DNA from: Marsupella aquatica
Taxonomy: Eukaryota > Marchantiophyta
Length of the DNA stretch: 64,000 nucleotides
Direction: 5' to 3'
NCBI GenBank assembly: GCA_973895155.1
Contig: OZ316892.1
Location: 25,792,001 to 25,856,000 of the forward strand
A program made the position numbers and the translations under genes. The notes beneath the pieces were generated by a model, which ran no database searches, was not told where the DNA came from, and saw only the letters and a list, made by a program, of their open reading frames with translations. The number at the start of each line of letters is the position of its first letter. The first letter of the stretch is position 1. This document shows positions 1 through 12,640 of this stretch, one piece after another.

Positions 1-648
1 GACCAATAGTTTTCGAAGTCTTCCTGCAGGCTTATCGAGAAAGCATTTCAATCACAACGCTGCCAGAAATAAAGGAGACAACTCCACTTCACAATTCGAG
101 GTTGCACTTTTTCTCATAATCCATGATGCTAACTATCGCACAGAGTACATTCAAAGCGGAAAAGATTCAATTGCAAATGCTCCCGAAATCCTGAAAATTT
201 AACGAACCTGAAACCAAATTTTGAGGTAGAATGCAGTGCAAGAGTGCCCAGCCTCGCAAAGAAGCCGCAAAGCAACGCTGCTGTCCACTCCACCACTGAC
301 AAGCACCGCAACTCGCAAGCTGGTGCCTGCCTCACAACTACTCTTTATCCTTTCATCTGTCTTCCAGTCCAGAGAAAATTCTCCACAGCCTTTGGATACC
401 TCCCCATCACGTAAGGTCTCAAGATTATAGTCCAGCGAGCGAGCATTCCCCAGAACTTCAGCAACTCCTCGGATCGCCCAGCTTCGTCGTGCCAGGAATG
501 ACACTTGTTCTCCCTTGCTCGTCCCAAATGATGACGTAGCAGGACGACCCACCGAAGCAGCAGGTGCTAAAGAATGCCTTTGCTTAACTCCCAACGCTAC
601 GATTCTCCCCGGAGTTGAATTCAAGCTCAGACAACAAGCTGGATGCAT
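1..648 (-). CDS. Organellar tRNA-specific 2-thiouridylase (MnmA/TRMU-like), 5' part only
   Basis: The product thiolates wobble U34 of tRNAs in plastids or mitochondria, using ATP to adenylate the uridine. Exon 1 (648 to 208) encodes 147 residues. The first ~110 are rich in Ser, Arg and Ala and look like an organelle transit peptide. Then comes RVAVLVSGGVDSSVALRLL, whose SGGVDS is the PP-loop that binds ATP, followed by AFYLKIWFQ, typical of plant MnmA. A GT-AG intron (207 to 24, phase 0) separates exon 2, whose first 23 bases read EDFENYW, the expected continuation. The rest lies beyond the window edge. It is transcribed divergently from the phosphatase gene, so the two may share a promoter region. 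The family assignment is secure; the choice of plastid or mitochondrion is not decided by the sequence. Confidence 0.9.
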
Positions 649-1704
649 TGTAGGCTCGTTGGCTTCTCCTGTACCCTATCTCCCCTATGAGATTCGAACG
701 CTTCGGGATCTCTTCCCGGGAATCGTGCCTCGTTTGCTCTTTGAAACAGGAGCTGCACCGAAAAATGCAGTTTCAATTTCACCAGACGAAAAAATGTCTC
801 AGAAATGAAAAGGAAGCTGGACATGAATATCATAACCCAACGACGAGAAAATCGATGGTTGCCGAATGCTGAATGATCTTTACTCTTTCCGTTTCTCCGT
901 TTTGATTGTTAACAAATGCAAGCAAGGATCGATCGAGGTGCGTGTGCAGCTACACCTTCGCGTTCACTCAAAGAGAGTACTGAGATAAAACAATCCCACT
1001 TCCACATCGCGTCGTGAGCCTCGCTGACACTCACAAGTGTAACTTGGCGCCTCTACAGTGCTACACTTTATCGCACTCTTACACTTACACCTGTAAGCAT
1101 CTCGTCACCAGTAGCTCGTTTCATGAGCCTCACGTTTCGAACAAAAGCCAAATCTCGGCAGTGTCCAATATGCACCACAAGCTCGCCTCACTCCCTCCTC
1201 AGGGGCGAGCATGCCATTGCATAGCCCCTCATCTACTCAATTCAATCAACTCAACCCAACTTAACTTCGGCACAGCAGTCAGCCGAGATATTCTGGCTGC
1301 TCCGCTTGCTTAGTGACAATTGCTCTCAGCGGTGGGCACTGACGATGTTGCAGATATGAAATGCCAGTGAGAGAATTCGTGTAAGATTCTGGCCGTCCTG
1401 AATTTGCTCGGAGCTAGAAACTGAGGCTGCGATCGTCGTCTTCTCCTTCTTTGACACACTCAAGATCTTAGGAGGTTTTTGGGAAGATAGAGTGAAAGAT
1501 TGATTGAATGAATGTAGGCATGAATGAATGATTGATTTTAGAAGAAGTCGTGGACGCACTCATAGAATCTGACCTTCAAAGGCTCTGGAATGGACAGGTT
1601 GGAGTTGAGTGACAGGTAGCAAGCGTTGCAGTTCCCTTCTTGGTTCTCTCCAGAACTTCTGGAGCTAAGGAATAGAGCCAGAGCGGTAAGGACAGAGGAA
1701 TAAA
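649..1704. promoter_or_regulatory. Divergent intergenic/promoter region between MnmA-like and phosphoglycolate phosphatase genes
   Basis: This is 1.06 kb between two start codons that point away from each other, so it must contain both 5' leaders and both promoters. Around 1020-1110 there are many short ACACTT/AAGTGT-type repeats on both strands. No clear TATA box could be assigned to either gene. Apparent reading frames here are short and mutually overlapping, and I treat them as non-coding. Confidence 0.6.
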
Positions 1705-4700
1705 ATGCAGGCAGCTGGATTGCGCGGTAGCTCGGGAGCGGTCGTCCAGAATTTCGGTTCTGCGTTGTCCGTCGGAGCAGCAGCAGCTCGGACGAATGCC
1801 GTAGTCGTTGCGGCCAGAAGATCAGCAACAGCACGGTCAGGAGAATTGACGTCTTCATTGTTGCCTCAGTCCCAGCAATTGTTGGCATCTAGGAGCCTGT
1901 CACGGACACCGCGGCCAGTCTTCTCTGTGAGGATGGCTGCAGGTGAGAATGGGAGCACTTCAGGTACTTTAGTCTGTCCTCTTCTCTTTGTGAGCGATGC
2001 TTTATCAGCTGAAATGTTTTGGTTAAGCGAAATTGTAGCAATGGAACATTGGAGGACGATTCAATTACAAGAATGCGAGGATTGGATTGTTCAAATTTTC
2101 AGTCAAGGAGTTGAATGAGATTCGATCAGTGGGCATGTACAGGAAAGGATGCGCCATTTTTGACGGATGCTGCCCAACTCATATCCGGTGTCGAGACTTT
2201 TGTTTTTGATTGCGACGGTCAGTCATTGTTCAGAACTTCAGACCTGGATGCTCCCTCGCTGTGTTCGTCTTTCGGTCCTTAACTCGCCTGCTATTCGCCT
2301 GCGTCTTTAGTCAACCAATTAAAAAAAAATGCAATTACTCTTTGGCTGTCTGTCTGGTGCTCTGTGGTTATGTTGCAATTGACTGACTTTGTTTCCAGGG
2401 TATTCTGATTTTATCTTTCCTTCATTCTCTTATAGCTGAATTTCGTTTCCACTCAAAAGCTAGAATAAACTAAAACAACCAGACACCTGGTAGTCATTCT
2501 GGTCCTGCTTTGTTCCCTGTTTGCATGAACCCGGCGTTTGCTGTTTTATGCATTCTCATGCCTCATTTTTGGCTCGCGGGCTGAAGAAAGTAATTCATTT
2601 GTGTTCTTTTCCTGCATCGATGGTATCGTAGAAAATGTATTCGTCGTAAAGTGGGAGTACACAGTTGCTTAGTACCCTGGCGTGCATCCCAATGGACTTT
2701 GACTTTGGGCCCATCCAGTATATTCTGCATAATTGCGGGTAGAAATAAACTCCAATTTTATTATCAAGTATAAAACCTAACGGATGAACTTGAAGTTCCT
2801 TGACTTACCTGCTTAATTAAGGCGAGTGGTTTCTCTTTGTTCAGAGTAGCCGTTTTTACCTTGCTGATGAAGAAGGTCACAAAACTGCAGGTGTGATATG
2901 GAAGGGTGACAAACTTATCGACGGTGTGCCTGAAACTCTCGACTTGCTGCGGTCCGTTGTGAGTGCTAACAACGGCCATGCTGTTCGTCTTATTTGATGT
3001 GGTAGAGGATTTTGTTTCGTCTTGTTGTGGGCCAAAGAAATTATCATATCGAGGGAGGTATCAAACTTAGCAAATTGCCTGTGTAAAAAGTGATCCTTGC
3101 ATTCTCCTAGCTACCCGGCTTAGTTGACCTTGGCTTCTATGAAAAATATGTACATGATTCCTGCACGTGCAGTCACCCGCATGCTTGGATTGAAGAATGT
3201 TCTCTGAGCTTTTTAAATCCTGGGTGAGGAATTGAAGCCTTAGATTTGTGTTGAATTGCTTTCTGGAGTTCAGTCTTATCTAAATTTACACTTGATGGTT
3301 TATGATCAGGGGAAGAAGTTGATTTTCGTCACCAATAACTCTACAAAGTCAAGGAAACAGTATGGAAAGAAATTCGAGTCCCTTGGGCTGAACGTTAGCG
3401 AGGCAAGATATTGCGCTCATTTTTGCAGTGGACAGTCATCGTGATTAACATTATTTTCTGCGTCCCTGGTGAAATAGGTAGACCTAGGCTCGAATTTCAA
3501 GAATAGGGTGATCATGCATTTGGTCGAAGACATCAAGTCCAAGCTCTTTATAGTGAGTTTCACTGACATTCTGCATCTCCTCAATGCAGGAAGAGATCTT
3601 CTCTTCTTCCTTTGCGGCGGCTGGCTATTTGTCGTCAATCAACTTCCCAGCTGACAAGAAGGTTTGTGCCCGGGCTCTTCTCTATGTTTTTGTATTTCCC
3701 GCCGGGGATGATTTTCTTGTTATGCAGGTGTCCTTGCTTTGAGTGGTCAGACTAGTTACTAAGTTTGGGATGGTCCATGTGTACAACGATGCTTGTTGAC
3801 AATTATGACTAATGACAAATCAGGTGTACGTCATTGGTGAAGTTGGAATTGAATTGGAGCTTCAGCAAGCAGGCATTCAGTACCTCGGTGGCCCTGTAAT
3901 GTTTCCTCCTGCACTACTGGAATAAAGTTGAAGTCTAGTTTGTATGTGGCCGATGTCAGTATGTCCTATGAGATACGTGTGTCTTGAGAAGGATTTGTGT
4001 TTATTTACCGACGAAAGTATGCTATCAAGCCATGCTTATTTCTTGTTTGTAGTGGGGCCTCCGTAGAAAGCCTCTCCTGTCTTGAATGGGAACTCCGGCC
4101 TGCCAGATGCCTGACTGACAGATATTATTTCGTTGGTTTTCGCAAAAACAGGGGGATGGTAATAAGACGATAGATTTGGCACCAGGGAAATACATGGAGC
4201 ATGATCAAGATGTAATGTCCTGCTTTCTCTGTACCTAACACTAACTCCTTGTTATACTCAATACCTCATCGATAGCAGTGGATCTTGTGCGTAGCTCGTA
4301 GTGAAGACAGCAAGTCGATACAACAATTTTGAAGTGTATGACTCTTGTTTAAACCAGTTTAGAAAACTGATCCTGCTTTAAATGTTCTTGCTCAGGTCGG
4401 AGCAGTTGTTGTCGGATTTGACAGATATGTGAACTACTACAAGCTTCAGTGAGTTCATTACAACGCTAGCAATTAATTGGATGGATGATACACAATTGAG
4501 ATGATCAGACTAGTGTAGACCGAAGAAATTTCCAAGCTGCCAGAAAGCCGACTAAGCACAAAACTTGGATAATTGAGCTTTCCTTGACAGGAACAGAAAG
4601 ACTAAGTGCGGACTAGAAATCTGTGATTGAGCTGTGGACCTACTAAAACTCGATTGGAATTGTGACTTTTAACTTTTGACGTTCTCTTTTGGGTGCTAGA

Positions 4701-5667
4701 TATGCAACACTCTGCGTAAGAGAGAATCCCGGTTGCCTATTTATTGCCACCAACTGCGATGCTGTGACCCATCTGACAGATGCCCAAGAATGGGCTGGTG
4801 GAGGTTCCATGGTAGGCGCTATTAAAGGCTCAACAAAGAAAGAACCAACCGTTGTCGGGAAGCCTTCAACCTTCATGTTGGACTATCTCGCTGACAAGTA
4901 CGATTGGACCCCGACCCAGCTCCATTTGAATAACAATAAAAACCTCATCTTGTTTGTGCAATGGATGCGAATGTGAAATTGAAACGGAGCGTTCAGTAGT
5001 GATTGTGTAAAGAGGATGGATATCCTAGGGACCTGCTCTACTGTCTCATGAAGTTCTTTGCTTATAACACAGTCCACTTGGTCAACAGGTTCAAGATCAG
5101 CAAGACGCAGATTTGCATGGTTGGAGATAGGCTTGACACCGATATTCTCTTTGGTCAGAATGGTGGATGCAAAACGCTGCTTGTTTTGTCTGGTAATTGC
5201 CCTAAACCCCGTCCCCTGGAATGTAGATCTGCCTTCTAAAATGTGCTAGTCAATTTACTCAAGGAACGTGATCAGAAATTGCCATCATATCATGAGCAGT
5301 CTTGCTAGCTCGGGTCCTGATAAAGTAGCAACAGTGACCGTCCGAATTTAAAACCCTGCAGCTCCCCGCTGATGCGAGGAATTTTGTAGGGCCGGGTGGG
5401 GGTTAATATGAGTTTCTTTATCAAGAAAGTCATCCACTGTCCTAGATCAGTGGTATATTGCGCATGATTTGGGTAATTAGCCGAGGATCACGGCAGAAAT
5501 TCATCCAATATAGTTTTAATTTTCCCTTTTTCATTTTACTATCTGGATTGCTTGCAGGCGTGACAGACCTGAAAACTCTCCAGAGTCCGGAGAACTCCAT
5601 CCAACCTGATTTCTACACGAACCAATTATCCGATCTTTTGGCCGCCAAGAAAGTGGCTGCTGTGTAA
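1705..5667 (+). CDS. PGLP1: 2-phosphoglycolate phosphatase, chloroplast type (HAD superfamily), 11 exons
   Basis: The enzyme dephosphorylates 2-phosphoglycolate made by Rubisco oxygenation, the first step of photorespiration in the plastid stroma. Exons: 1705-1963, 2143-2217, 2891-2958, 3310-3402, 3590-3661, 3824-3895, 4152-4211, 4396-4448, 4700-4897, 5089-5192, 5558-5667. They give 387 codons with all phases consistent. Residues 1 to ~80 are Ser/Ala/Arg-rich, a transit peptide ending near [11 protein letters not shown] motif I is FVFDCDG, with nucleophile Asp109 and Asp111. Motif II is [10 protein letters not shown] from residue 140, the cap includes [24 protein letters not shown] carries the motif III lysine, and motif IV is [10 protein letters not shown] (Asp330/334). 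Length and order match plant PGLP1. Two oddities: intron 4 has a GC donor (GAG|GCAAGA), and exon 1 has a second in-phase donor at 1942/1943 that would shorten the protein by seven residues. Confidence 0.96.
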
Positions 5668-6950
5668 ATTAATTGCTCCACATGTTGTCGCTACCCAATC
5701 CTTGTACATTGCTGTATGGCTGTATAGGAGTAGTGACAGACTGTCTCAACAGTAGATCACCTTGCAGATGACTTCAATTCTGCTGTCCTGGAAACTTGGA
5801 CATCAAGCCATCGAAGCTATAAATTTATCTGAAATTCTAGCCGGACAAATGTTTTTGGATCCATACAATTGGTATTGTATTTCATACCCATTTTTATGTC
5901 CGCACAAGTTCTTCTTGATTGTCTCAGGCATGCAATTTGTGTACAGATCTGATTTAATCATTCGTCTGTAAAGAGAAACATCAATTTTTATTACACAATC
6001 GTCGAGAACTTGTGCTTTAATTAGGTGTCATCTTCCTCTCAAAGCACTGTGAAGGTCATGGAGCTGCAGTGCTTCAACGTTTCCCTGTGGCGCCTGAATT
6101 GCTAATTGCCGTGGCTTAAGGGCACTTGTAATCGGGGGTTTTCTTTTCGACAATCCTCACTGGATGTTCTAACCACTTGTGCCCATCATTGTGCTTTGTT
6201 GGATTCATTGGATAGAATGGACCTTTCTAAATCAAGTGATTCCCCAAGCAAGCTGAAATCTGCCTAAAGCTGAATTTGGTCTTTGATTCTGTAGCTGGTC
6301 TCTAAAACGATCAAACCAAGCGGTAAACTACCTAAATTTGGATTTGATCGCTGTTGCAGAGTGAGAATTTACACGAGTATTGCCATACACTAGCCCAATT
6401 CTTTGCGGTGCAAAATGTTGTCGATAGTAAATGATGTTAAGTGAAGGTGTTGTCAATGGATGGCCAGGCAGTCGGGCATTGCAAGGAGCCTGGCAATTGG
6501 ATTTGAAGTAGTGTGTAAGCTGTGAAGAGAATGATGGGTTGGGCATGAAAAAGGTGCAGAGTGACACTTTTATGCTTATCTTATGGTTAGGACATGTGCA
6601 TCATCGAATGGCCAGGAATTTGCAAACATACCATGTCAAAGACATGCAAAATGTCCCTAAACATTTTGCATAGTATAGTGTTTAGATAAGTAAGGACATA
6701 ACTTTTCTTTTTCCCACTGATTTCAAAGGACAAGCTATGTCCTTGTGGAATGTATCCTGGGCTTTCACTTGTGTGTCAAGGTGTGTAGTCTCAAGCTAGT
6801 CAGGGCTCTACCACATTGTACTTCTGTGTTCTTCTGTCCACAGGGAGAGATAAGATTAGGGGCGGCAGGCATAAAGGCTAGGTTGACAAGGAAGCTACTC
6901 TATTTGTTAGAGGGACCGCAATGGTTTAGCGACCTGATGCCTAGAGAGGG
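5668..6950. other. Non-coding flank of phosphatase gene
   Basis: This holds the presumed 3' UTR and intergenic DNA with no convincing coding frame. A short perfect inverted repeat lies at 6644-6671, with an 11-bp stem (ATGCAAAATGT and its complement) around a 6-base loop. I see nothing else. Confidence 0.5.
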
Positions 6951-6953
6951 GGT

Positions 6954-7290
6954 CCCATTTTGCAGGTTTTGTGCACAACATGTAATTGCACCGGTAGTTG
7001 AAAGTGGCATTTTCCAATTCTTCGTATGAGCTGAAGTGATTTAGCAAAAAAATGGGCGGTTCAAGCACACAAAGAGATGTTGTGCAGAACACCTACAAAC
7101 GTTACAAGTAAAAATTCAGGCTCCCATTTTGCAGCTTGTAATACTTGGATATATTTCGTGCAACATGTCTTTGCACCGGCAATCGAAACTAGCTCTTTGC
7201 AATTCTTTGTGCAAGCTGAAATGGTCTGGCAGGACATGATGAATGGTTCAATCACGCAAAGAGATATTGAGCACGGTACCTGACAAATGT
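6954..7290 (+). repeat. Diverged direct repeat, about 179-bp period
   Basis: Two related segments (about 6954-7110 and 7133-7290) share the order CCCATTTTGCAG, a GTGCAACATGT-like stretch, CAATTCTT.GT..GAGCTGAA, GG.TCAA.CAC.CAAAGAGAT and GTTACAAGT. They are degenerate copies and encode nothing I recognise. A zinc-finger-like PFCRFC in one copy is not preserved in the other. Confidence 0.6.
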
Positions 7291-7507
7291 TACAAGTGAT
7301 CGCTGAGCAAAGAGCCAGAGCTCCCAATCTATGTTGGGGTCTCAATAGTTGGCTACTTACAGGGGTGCATGGGAGGGAACATTTGACTTAGAGTAGTGAT
7401 GTCCAACATGTGGCATCCTGTGGGAGTTGATTAGATTTAGCAAATTAGGGTAAAATTGCCTGCCAAATTGATCAAAACTGGTGGTCAGGAAACTTACTTT
7501 GGTGGCG

Positions 7508-7772
7508 CATGCAAATCTGTGGCGCAGGGCTACTATTGTCTAGAATGCTTGGGTAACAAAGCATTAATCCATATAATTGCAATCAAAAGCTACTTTTCAT
7601 GGCCTACAATCTAGAGTGAAGCCTCTAGACCATGACTGGGCACATGCAAATCTGTGTCGCAGGGTTACTATTGTCTAGAATGCTCGGGTAACAAAGCATT
7701 AATCTATACAATTGCAATCAAAAGCTACTTTTCATGGCCTACAATCTAGAGTGAAGCCTCTAGACCATGACT
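7508..7772 (+). repeat. Tandem duplication, 135 bp x 2
   Basis: Copy 1 runs from 7508 to 7642 and copy 2 from 7643 to 7772. They differ at only a few bases, so the event is recent. Each ends with a CTAGAGTGAAGCCTCTAGAC phrase, related forms of which recur near 30.9 kb. Confidence 0.9.
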
Positions 7773-7790
7773 CTCAAGAGTAACTGAATT

Positions 7791-7890
7791 TGGGGTTGCA
7801 AATCTGAAACAAGGATGGGGCAAGGTGAGCCTCTGAAAATGGGGTTGCAAATCTGAAACAAGGATGGGGGCAAGGTGAGCCTTTGAAAAT
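7791..7890 (+). repeat. Tandem duplication, 49 bp x 2
   Basis: TGGGGTTGCAAATCTGAAAC starts at 7791 and again at 7840. The copies are nearly identical, apart from one extra G. A looser repeat of GAATGGACACTCAGGTT follows at about 7960-8020. Confidence 0.88.
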
Positions 7891-10800
7891 GGCAGAGCCT
7901 GCTTGAATGGCCTCATCTCTATTTACATTCAAAAAATGAATGTCTGTATTTACGTTTAAAGAATGGACACTCAGGTTTCTGAGAGATTTTGAGTCAAGAA
8001 TGGACACTCAGGTTCTAAGAGATTTTGAGAGGCTATTATTGCCCTTAGTGCCCTCATAACAGGGCACTCATTTACACTTGGGGGCCTGAGAGATTCCTTA
8101 TTGGTACTCTTTTCAGTAGCATAAGAGGAGAAGTTTCATAATTTCCCAATCCAAAATCTGGACTGTGAATTCTTCTCTATAATACATTGGAAATTACAAA
8201 GAGACAGACACTAAACATTAAGAATATAACATACACTGTACACTGAAGGAATGTTCACATAATTTCCTAAGAGGTATGATTATAATACACTCTACACTAG
8301 AGGGGAAAAGTTTTCTACAAAATTGGAAGATTGTCTGTTGCATATGGATGTGATTGTGCTCACATAGCTGGACTTATCTGTTAGCCTGAGTGAAGCCATG
8401 GAGGAGTAGGGTAGCGCTTCACATCAAAGAACATTCTAGTCAGAACGTATTTAAGCAGCAATTTTTTTTTAGTGAAAAATTTGCTAGCCTCCACTTCTCT
8501 CAAGAGTCACTGCCACGTTTAGCGAAACTTCCTGCTTTTTTGTATTTTATAAGTCAGTTTCTCACCTAGCCACAGACCCCATTAGTTAGATAGGTTCTCA
8601 AATCTATGGATCTAGATGCGACTGTCTTGGAATATTGGATAGCGTCAGTCCCTTCATCGAGAGGGTGACATTAGTCACCCTGACTAAAAAGAAAAAACCT
8701 TATATTAAATGGATCAAAGCAGGCCCCTGCCTTGGTTTTGGATTACATTATTATTTTGCATTCAAGATCTGCAATTAACTGTCGGTCAACTAGCACTCCT
8801 GAACCGTTGGTCTCTGTCAGGTTGCGTTATAAGTCTAAGTATGAGGACGAAGAACACCGTAACAACTAAAGCATGTGTGCCCATCCATGGATCAAGGCAT
8901 CACTGGTGTCAACTGTGTAGTACGAAATTTCCAATCCTTTAAGTATGTTTTGTCGCTCAATTTTGAGTGAAGGATGATGTCATCCCGGATTCATGCAGAG
9001 AAATTCAGTCGAAGAGGGTGGTCATCTACAGTTGATGTAAATGACGAAGGAAAATGGAAGAAGGTTTCTGATGTACTTCATGATTTAATCAAAGGAAATT
9101 AAGCTCTGGAAAGTGATCAGGGGAAGTACAAAAGCACCAGATTTTGGAAGCCCCTTCTGTCATGCCAATAGGGGACTTCCAGTGCGCAGCCCTGGCACAT
9201 GTACTTGAGTATGTTGCGATTATTCTGTGCTGCAGTGCTTGCAAGAAAGAACCTACGACGGACAAAAGAGAAGCAGCTGATGGGTGCAGTTCTGTGACTG
9301 GAGTTTTAGAGACAGTTCTTCAGTATGTCAACAGACACTTCTGCCAGAGAGCCCTCGTTAAATCCCAAGGACTAACCAGGCTGAAGAGGGGTACAGCTTT
9401 AAAACCCAGAAACTGATCTGCTGATTCCTCCCAGGTTAGGCTTCCTTTGGTGCTACTGAATGAATGTGCTTACCTCTGCTTTAGGATCAAGTCACGTGAT
9501 ATTGTGGGCCATCCTAGGTGGTTTTCAATTCCAAATATTTCAATTCTATTTGCGATGATTGGACGGAATGTTGTTGCCCCTGGATACCAGTTGGACTGAC
9601 TGTGTTATAGCCTCGCCACAATGCCTCTAGAGTCCGAATCTTGGGGACTGATTTCCTGAGGAAATGTACCAGATTTACTGACGCAACAGGAAGGTTTTCT
9701 ACTAGGATAAACAGGGATCCTGCCCTTCAATTATTTTCAGGAATTGAGAAGTAGCAAATTTCAATTCCGCTACTGGAATAGTCAGGTCGTCAGCTACGAA
9801 GTAGAACGTAATAAAATTGATTCTAAAATGGAAGTTGTCAGAAAATTCCTAGAATGACAAATAGCTTCTGTAGGTAGAGTCACGACTTGAATAGTGTGTA
9901 CGGTGAAATTAGGGAATTGCCGCAGAAGTTTAATAGCGTGGATGAAGAGAACATGCATTTCTTTTTTTACGTATTGCACCTGAGCACCGAAGTTTCTTGG
10001 CATGAAGTCTCCACAGTTCATACTTGGAGGTCCAGATGCGCCAGAAGTTAGAAATTTGTTTCCCCATCTCTACTGATAGAGTCGTAGTGGCCATCGATTT
10101 CTGCGAAGAGAAGGATCAGAGAGTACACACTGATTGTCTCAGCTCTGAAACTGTCAAGAAAAGGCTCGGCGGTCTCCTTAGTTTGATCTCTCAGATTAAA
10201 GTGATGTATCATAGAATGTCTGGCTTCTTCTGTATGGCGTAACTCCTTCAACTTTCATGTTGATTCTCCTTTTGGCAGAAATCGCATCCTTCTCGTTTTC
10301 TTTGGAATACTTATTTTCATCTCCTTAGTTTCCGCTAGATAGCAACAACGCGGGCCTGCCCACGTTTCCTGTTCCGGGGACCGTTTATTTTCCTCCTCGT
10401 CAAAATTCGATTTCGGAGGATTAAAGAAGATTTCCTTCTCTGCATCTTGGCCAGCTCCCTAATTACGAGAATCTTTTTGCTGGCCGGCAGTGAGAGTTGG
10501 TAAACCGTACATGTAAGTAATGTGCCCCAATGCAAAAAAACCGAATGTTGATCTATCTGCAAAGCATTACGTCCACTTCGAAGCGTTAGAGTCTGGCTTT
10601 CCCAAAATTACCTTTCGTCAAAATTGAGGTTTCGAGGTGGAGTCCTGTTCGTTGCAGTTCCATGTCCAACGTACACTTTCGGCAGAGTACTGTCTGCGCT
10701 CTCAAAAGAGAGGTTTTCATTTCCATGTGTGCAACACTTTTTGGCCAGAGGTTCATCACATGGTTGTTGGGTTCTACTTGGGCTTACTCTTCAATGCATT

Positions 10801-12380
10801 GCATTATAGAGTTTCTGAAGCGGGCCCCTCCCTTCCCTGAAGTTGAGCTCTTGGCTGGCAACAATTGAAAAATCTTGATCGAATAAATTTTCTACACGGA
10901 CTGAGAATTCCCAGGAGTCAACTTTTTTAGTCTCACTTAGCTTTACAGAGCGTCTTTAGCTTTCCTTTATATCATCTGTATGGGCTTGCTGCAGCATCAC
11001 ATGGTCCTCCACCGAGATTCCGCTCATTGCGCCAAGAACTTGAGAGATCCATGATTGATTTACTCCGAGGCCCTCCCTGTCTCGTCTCGTGCAGGTCATG
11101 AGCCTGTACTAGTACAAAACCTCGTAATTTTATTGAAATTGGCTCTCACCATCTATGTGGCTTTCTTGTCCTACAAATCATTGACAATTACTACGCACGC
11201 CTGCTCAGCTTTTGTCAGCTCATGGGCTTGCTGCTGATGTGTGCCATTTCTCCCGTCTTTTCTAGCGTGGTTTGCAGTGGAGCAGAACGACAGCAATGAG
11301 AGGGACCACACTCGGTCCTTGTTCTTCATTTGGCGTCTACCGTAGTCTGAAAGATGGCTCCAGTGAGGGTCCACCCGTCTAACACGCAATCCTCGCCTCC
11401 CTACCTTTGTACAGTAGTCAGCATCTGTTGCTACTCTCTCTACTTATTACCTGTATCGTTTTTCCCATACAATGGTGCTCGATGGCAGAGCAGAGCGTGG
11501 GGACCCAGCCTAAACAATAATAGGTACCGTTCGCTTCCGTCATCTTCGTCCGAATAAGCTTTTTGGCGACGCAGGGCGTCCTTGCTCTCGGCAGTCTGCC
11601 TTCTTTGCGTCAGTGGGCCCAGTCCTCCAGATATCAATGACACTCCTTCCCCCATGGCTTTACTTCACTGCAGTACTTCTAATGTCAAGAGGCACCTGAG
11701 CAGGGAAGAGAAACGGGTGACGGTACATCGTTTTTTGTTGAGAAAATAAATGTCCCAAACGAAAGCTGCTCTTCGTATACCACAGAATCTTGCCTGGCTT
11801 GGCTCCCTTTTCATAAATCAAAGGAGGGTCAGACCTGGCGAGTTTTAATCTCTCCCTCTGTGTGTTTCTCTCTCTGTGTGTCTGAAGGGCGCTGAAGGGC
11901 GCTGCCATGACAGGCTTGACCTTAAAAACCATTCATGCGTTTTTTTCTCCCTGAGCATGATAAGCAGGTTCTTCTGCTCTGCTTTGGCAGAGACGCCAAC
12001 CCCCCTCGCCTACTTGTCCTTGCATTCCTTGCATTTATGCAGTCGATGAATTCCTCGTCAGGTAATGGGCCCAGTGTTTAATTATAATCAGCTCCGCTCC
12101 CTCTCCCCGCTCGTGGCTCATGCCGTCGTCCCGCATGGCAGCAGCAATATCTTACGTTAGTAAAGATCGTGGCTCGGAGGACCAAAATCCCCCATCAGTC
12201 TTTACCGTCGGTTTTGTTGCCACGTTTGTGTGGCCTAGAGATTCCATGTAAGCTCATAGCCCGTGAGATCTCTCTAGGTTTCTCTTTCAATACGACTTTC
12301 GAAGCAACAGAGAAAAACCAGATCAGTGTAATTATGGATCATCCGTTCGCATTCCCTTCATGTTCACTCTCCAGCTACTT
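7891..12380. other. Intergenic DNA without recognisable gene
   Basis: I found no long coherent frame with splice support on either strand. The segment at 8100-8200 shares AGAGGAGAAGTTTCATAA and the following order of bases with 32445-32560, so both are probably fragments of one dispersed repeat. The rest holds only short chance frames. Confidence 0.4.
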
Positions 12381-12640
12381 CTCTCGTGTTTTGGAGGCCC
12401 TCTCAAAGCGGCAGAGATTCTCCCTCCACCGCTATCTCCTTGTTGCATCAGGCATGAATTCTTCGTCAATTAATAGGCCCACTGTCACTGAATTTATAAA
12501 TGTAACTCACTCAGGGAATTAGCTTCTCTCGTATTTGGAGGCCCTTTGAAAATGGCAGAGATCCTCCCTCCACCGCTATCTCCTTCTTGCTTTCCTAATG
12601 CCCCTGCAGCCTCAGGCATTAATTCTTCGTCAATGGAATT
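12381..12640 (+). repeat. Diverged direct repeat, about 155-bp period, with weaker copies nearby
   Basis: The block CTCTCGT..TTGGAGGCCCT, then GGCAGAGAT.CTCCCTCCACC, GCTATCTCCTT and a GCAT.AATTCTTCGTCAAT phrase occurs from 12381 and again from 12536. Weaker relatives lie near 12040-12075 and 12920-13010. A reading frame at 12169-12522 runs through the repeat but has no recognisable content. Confidence 0.7.
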
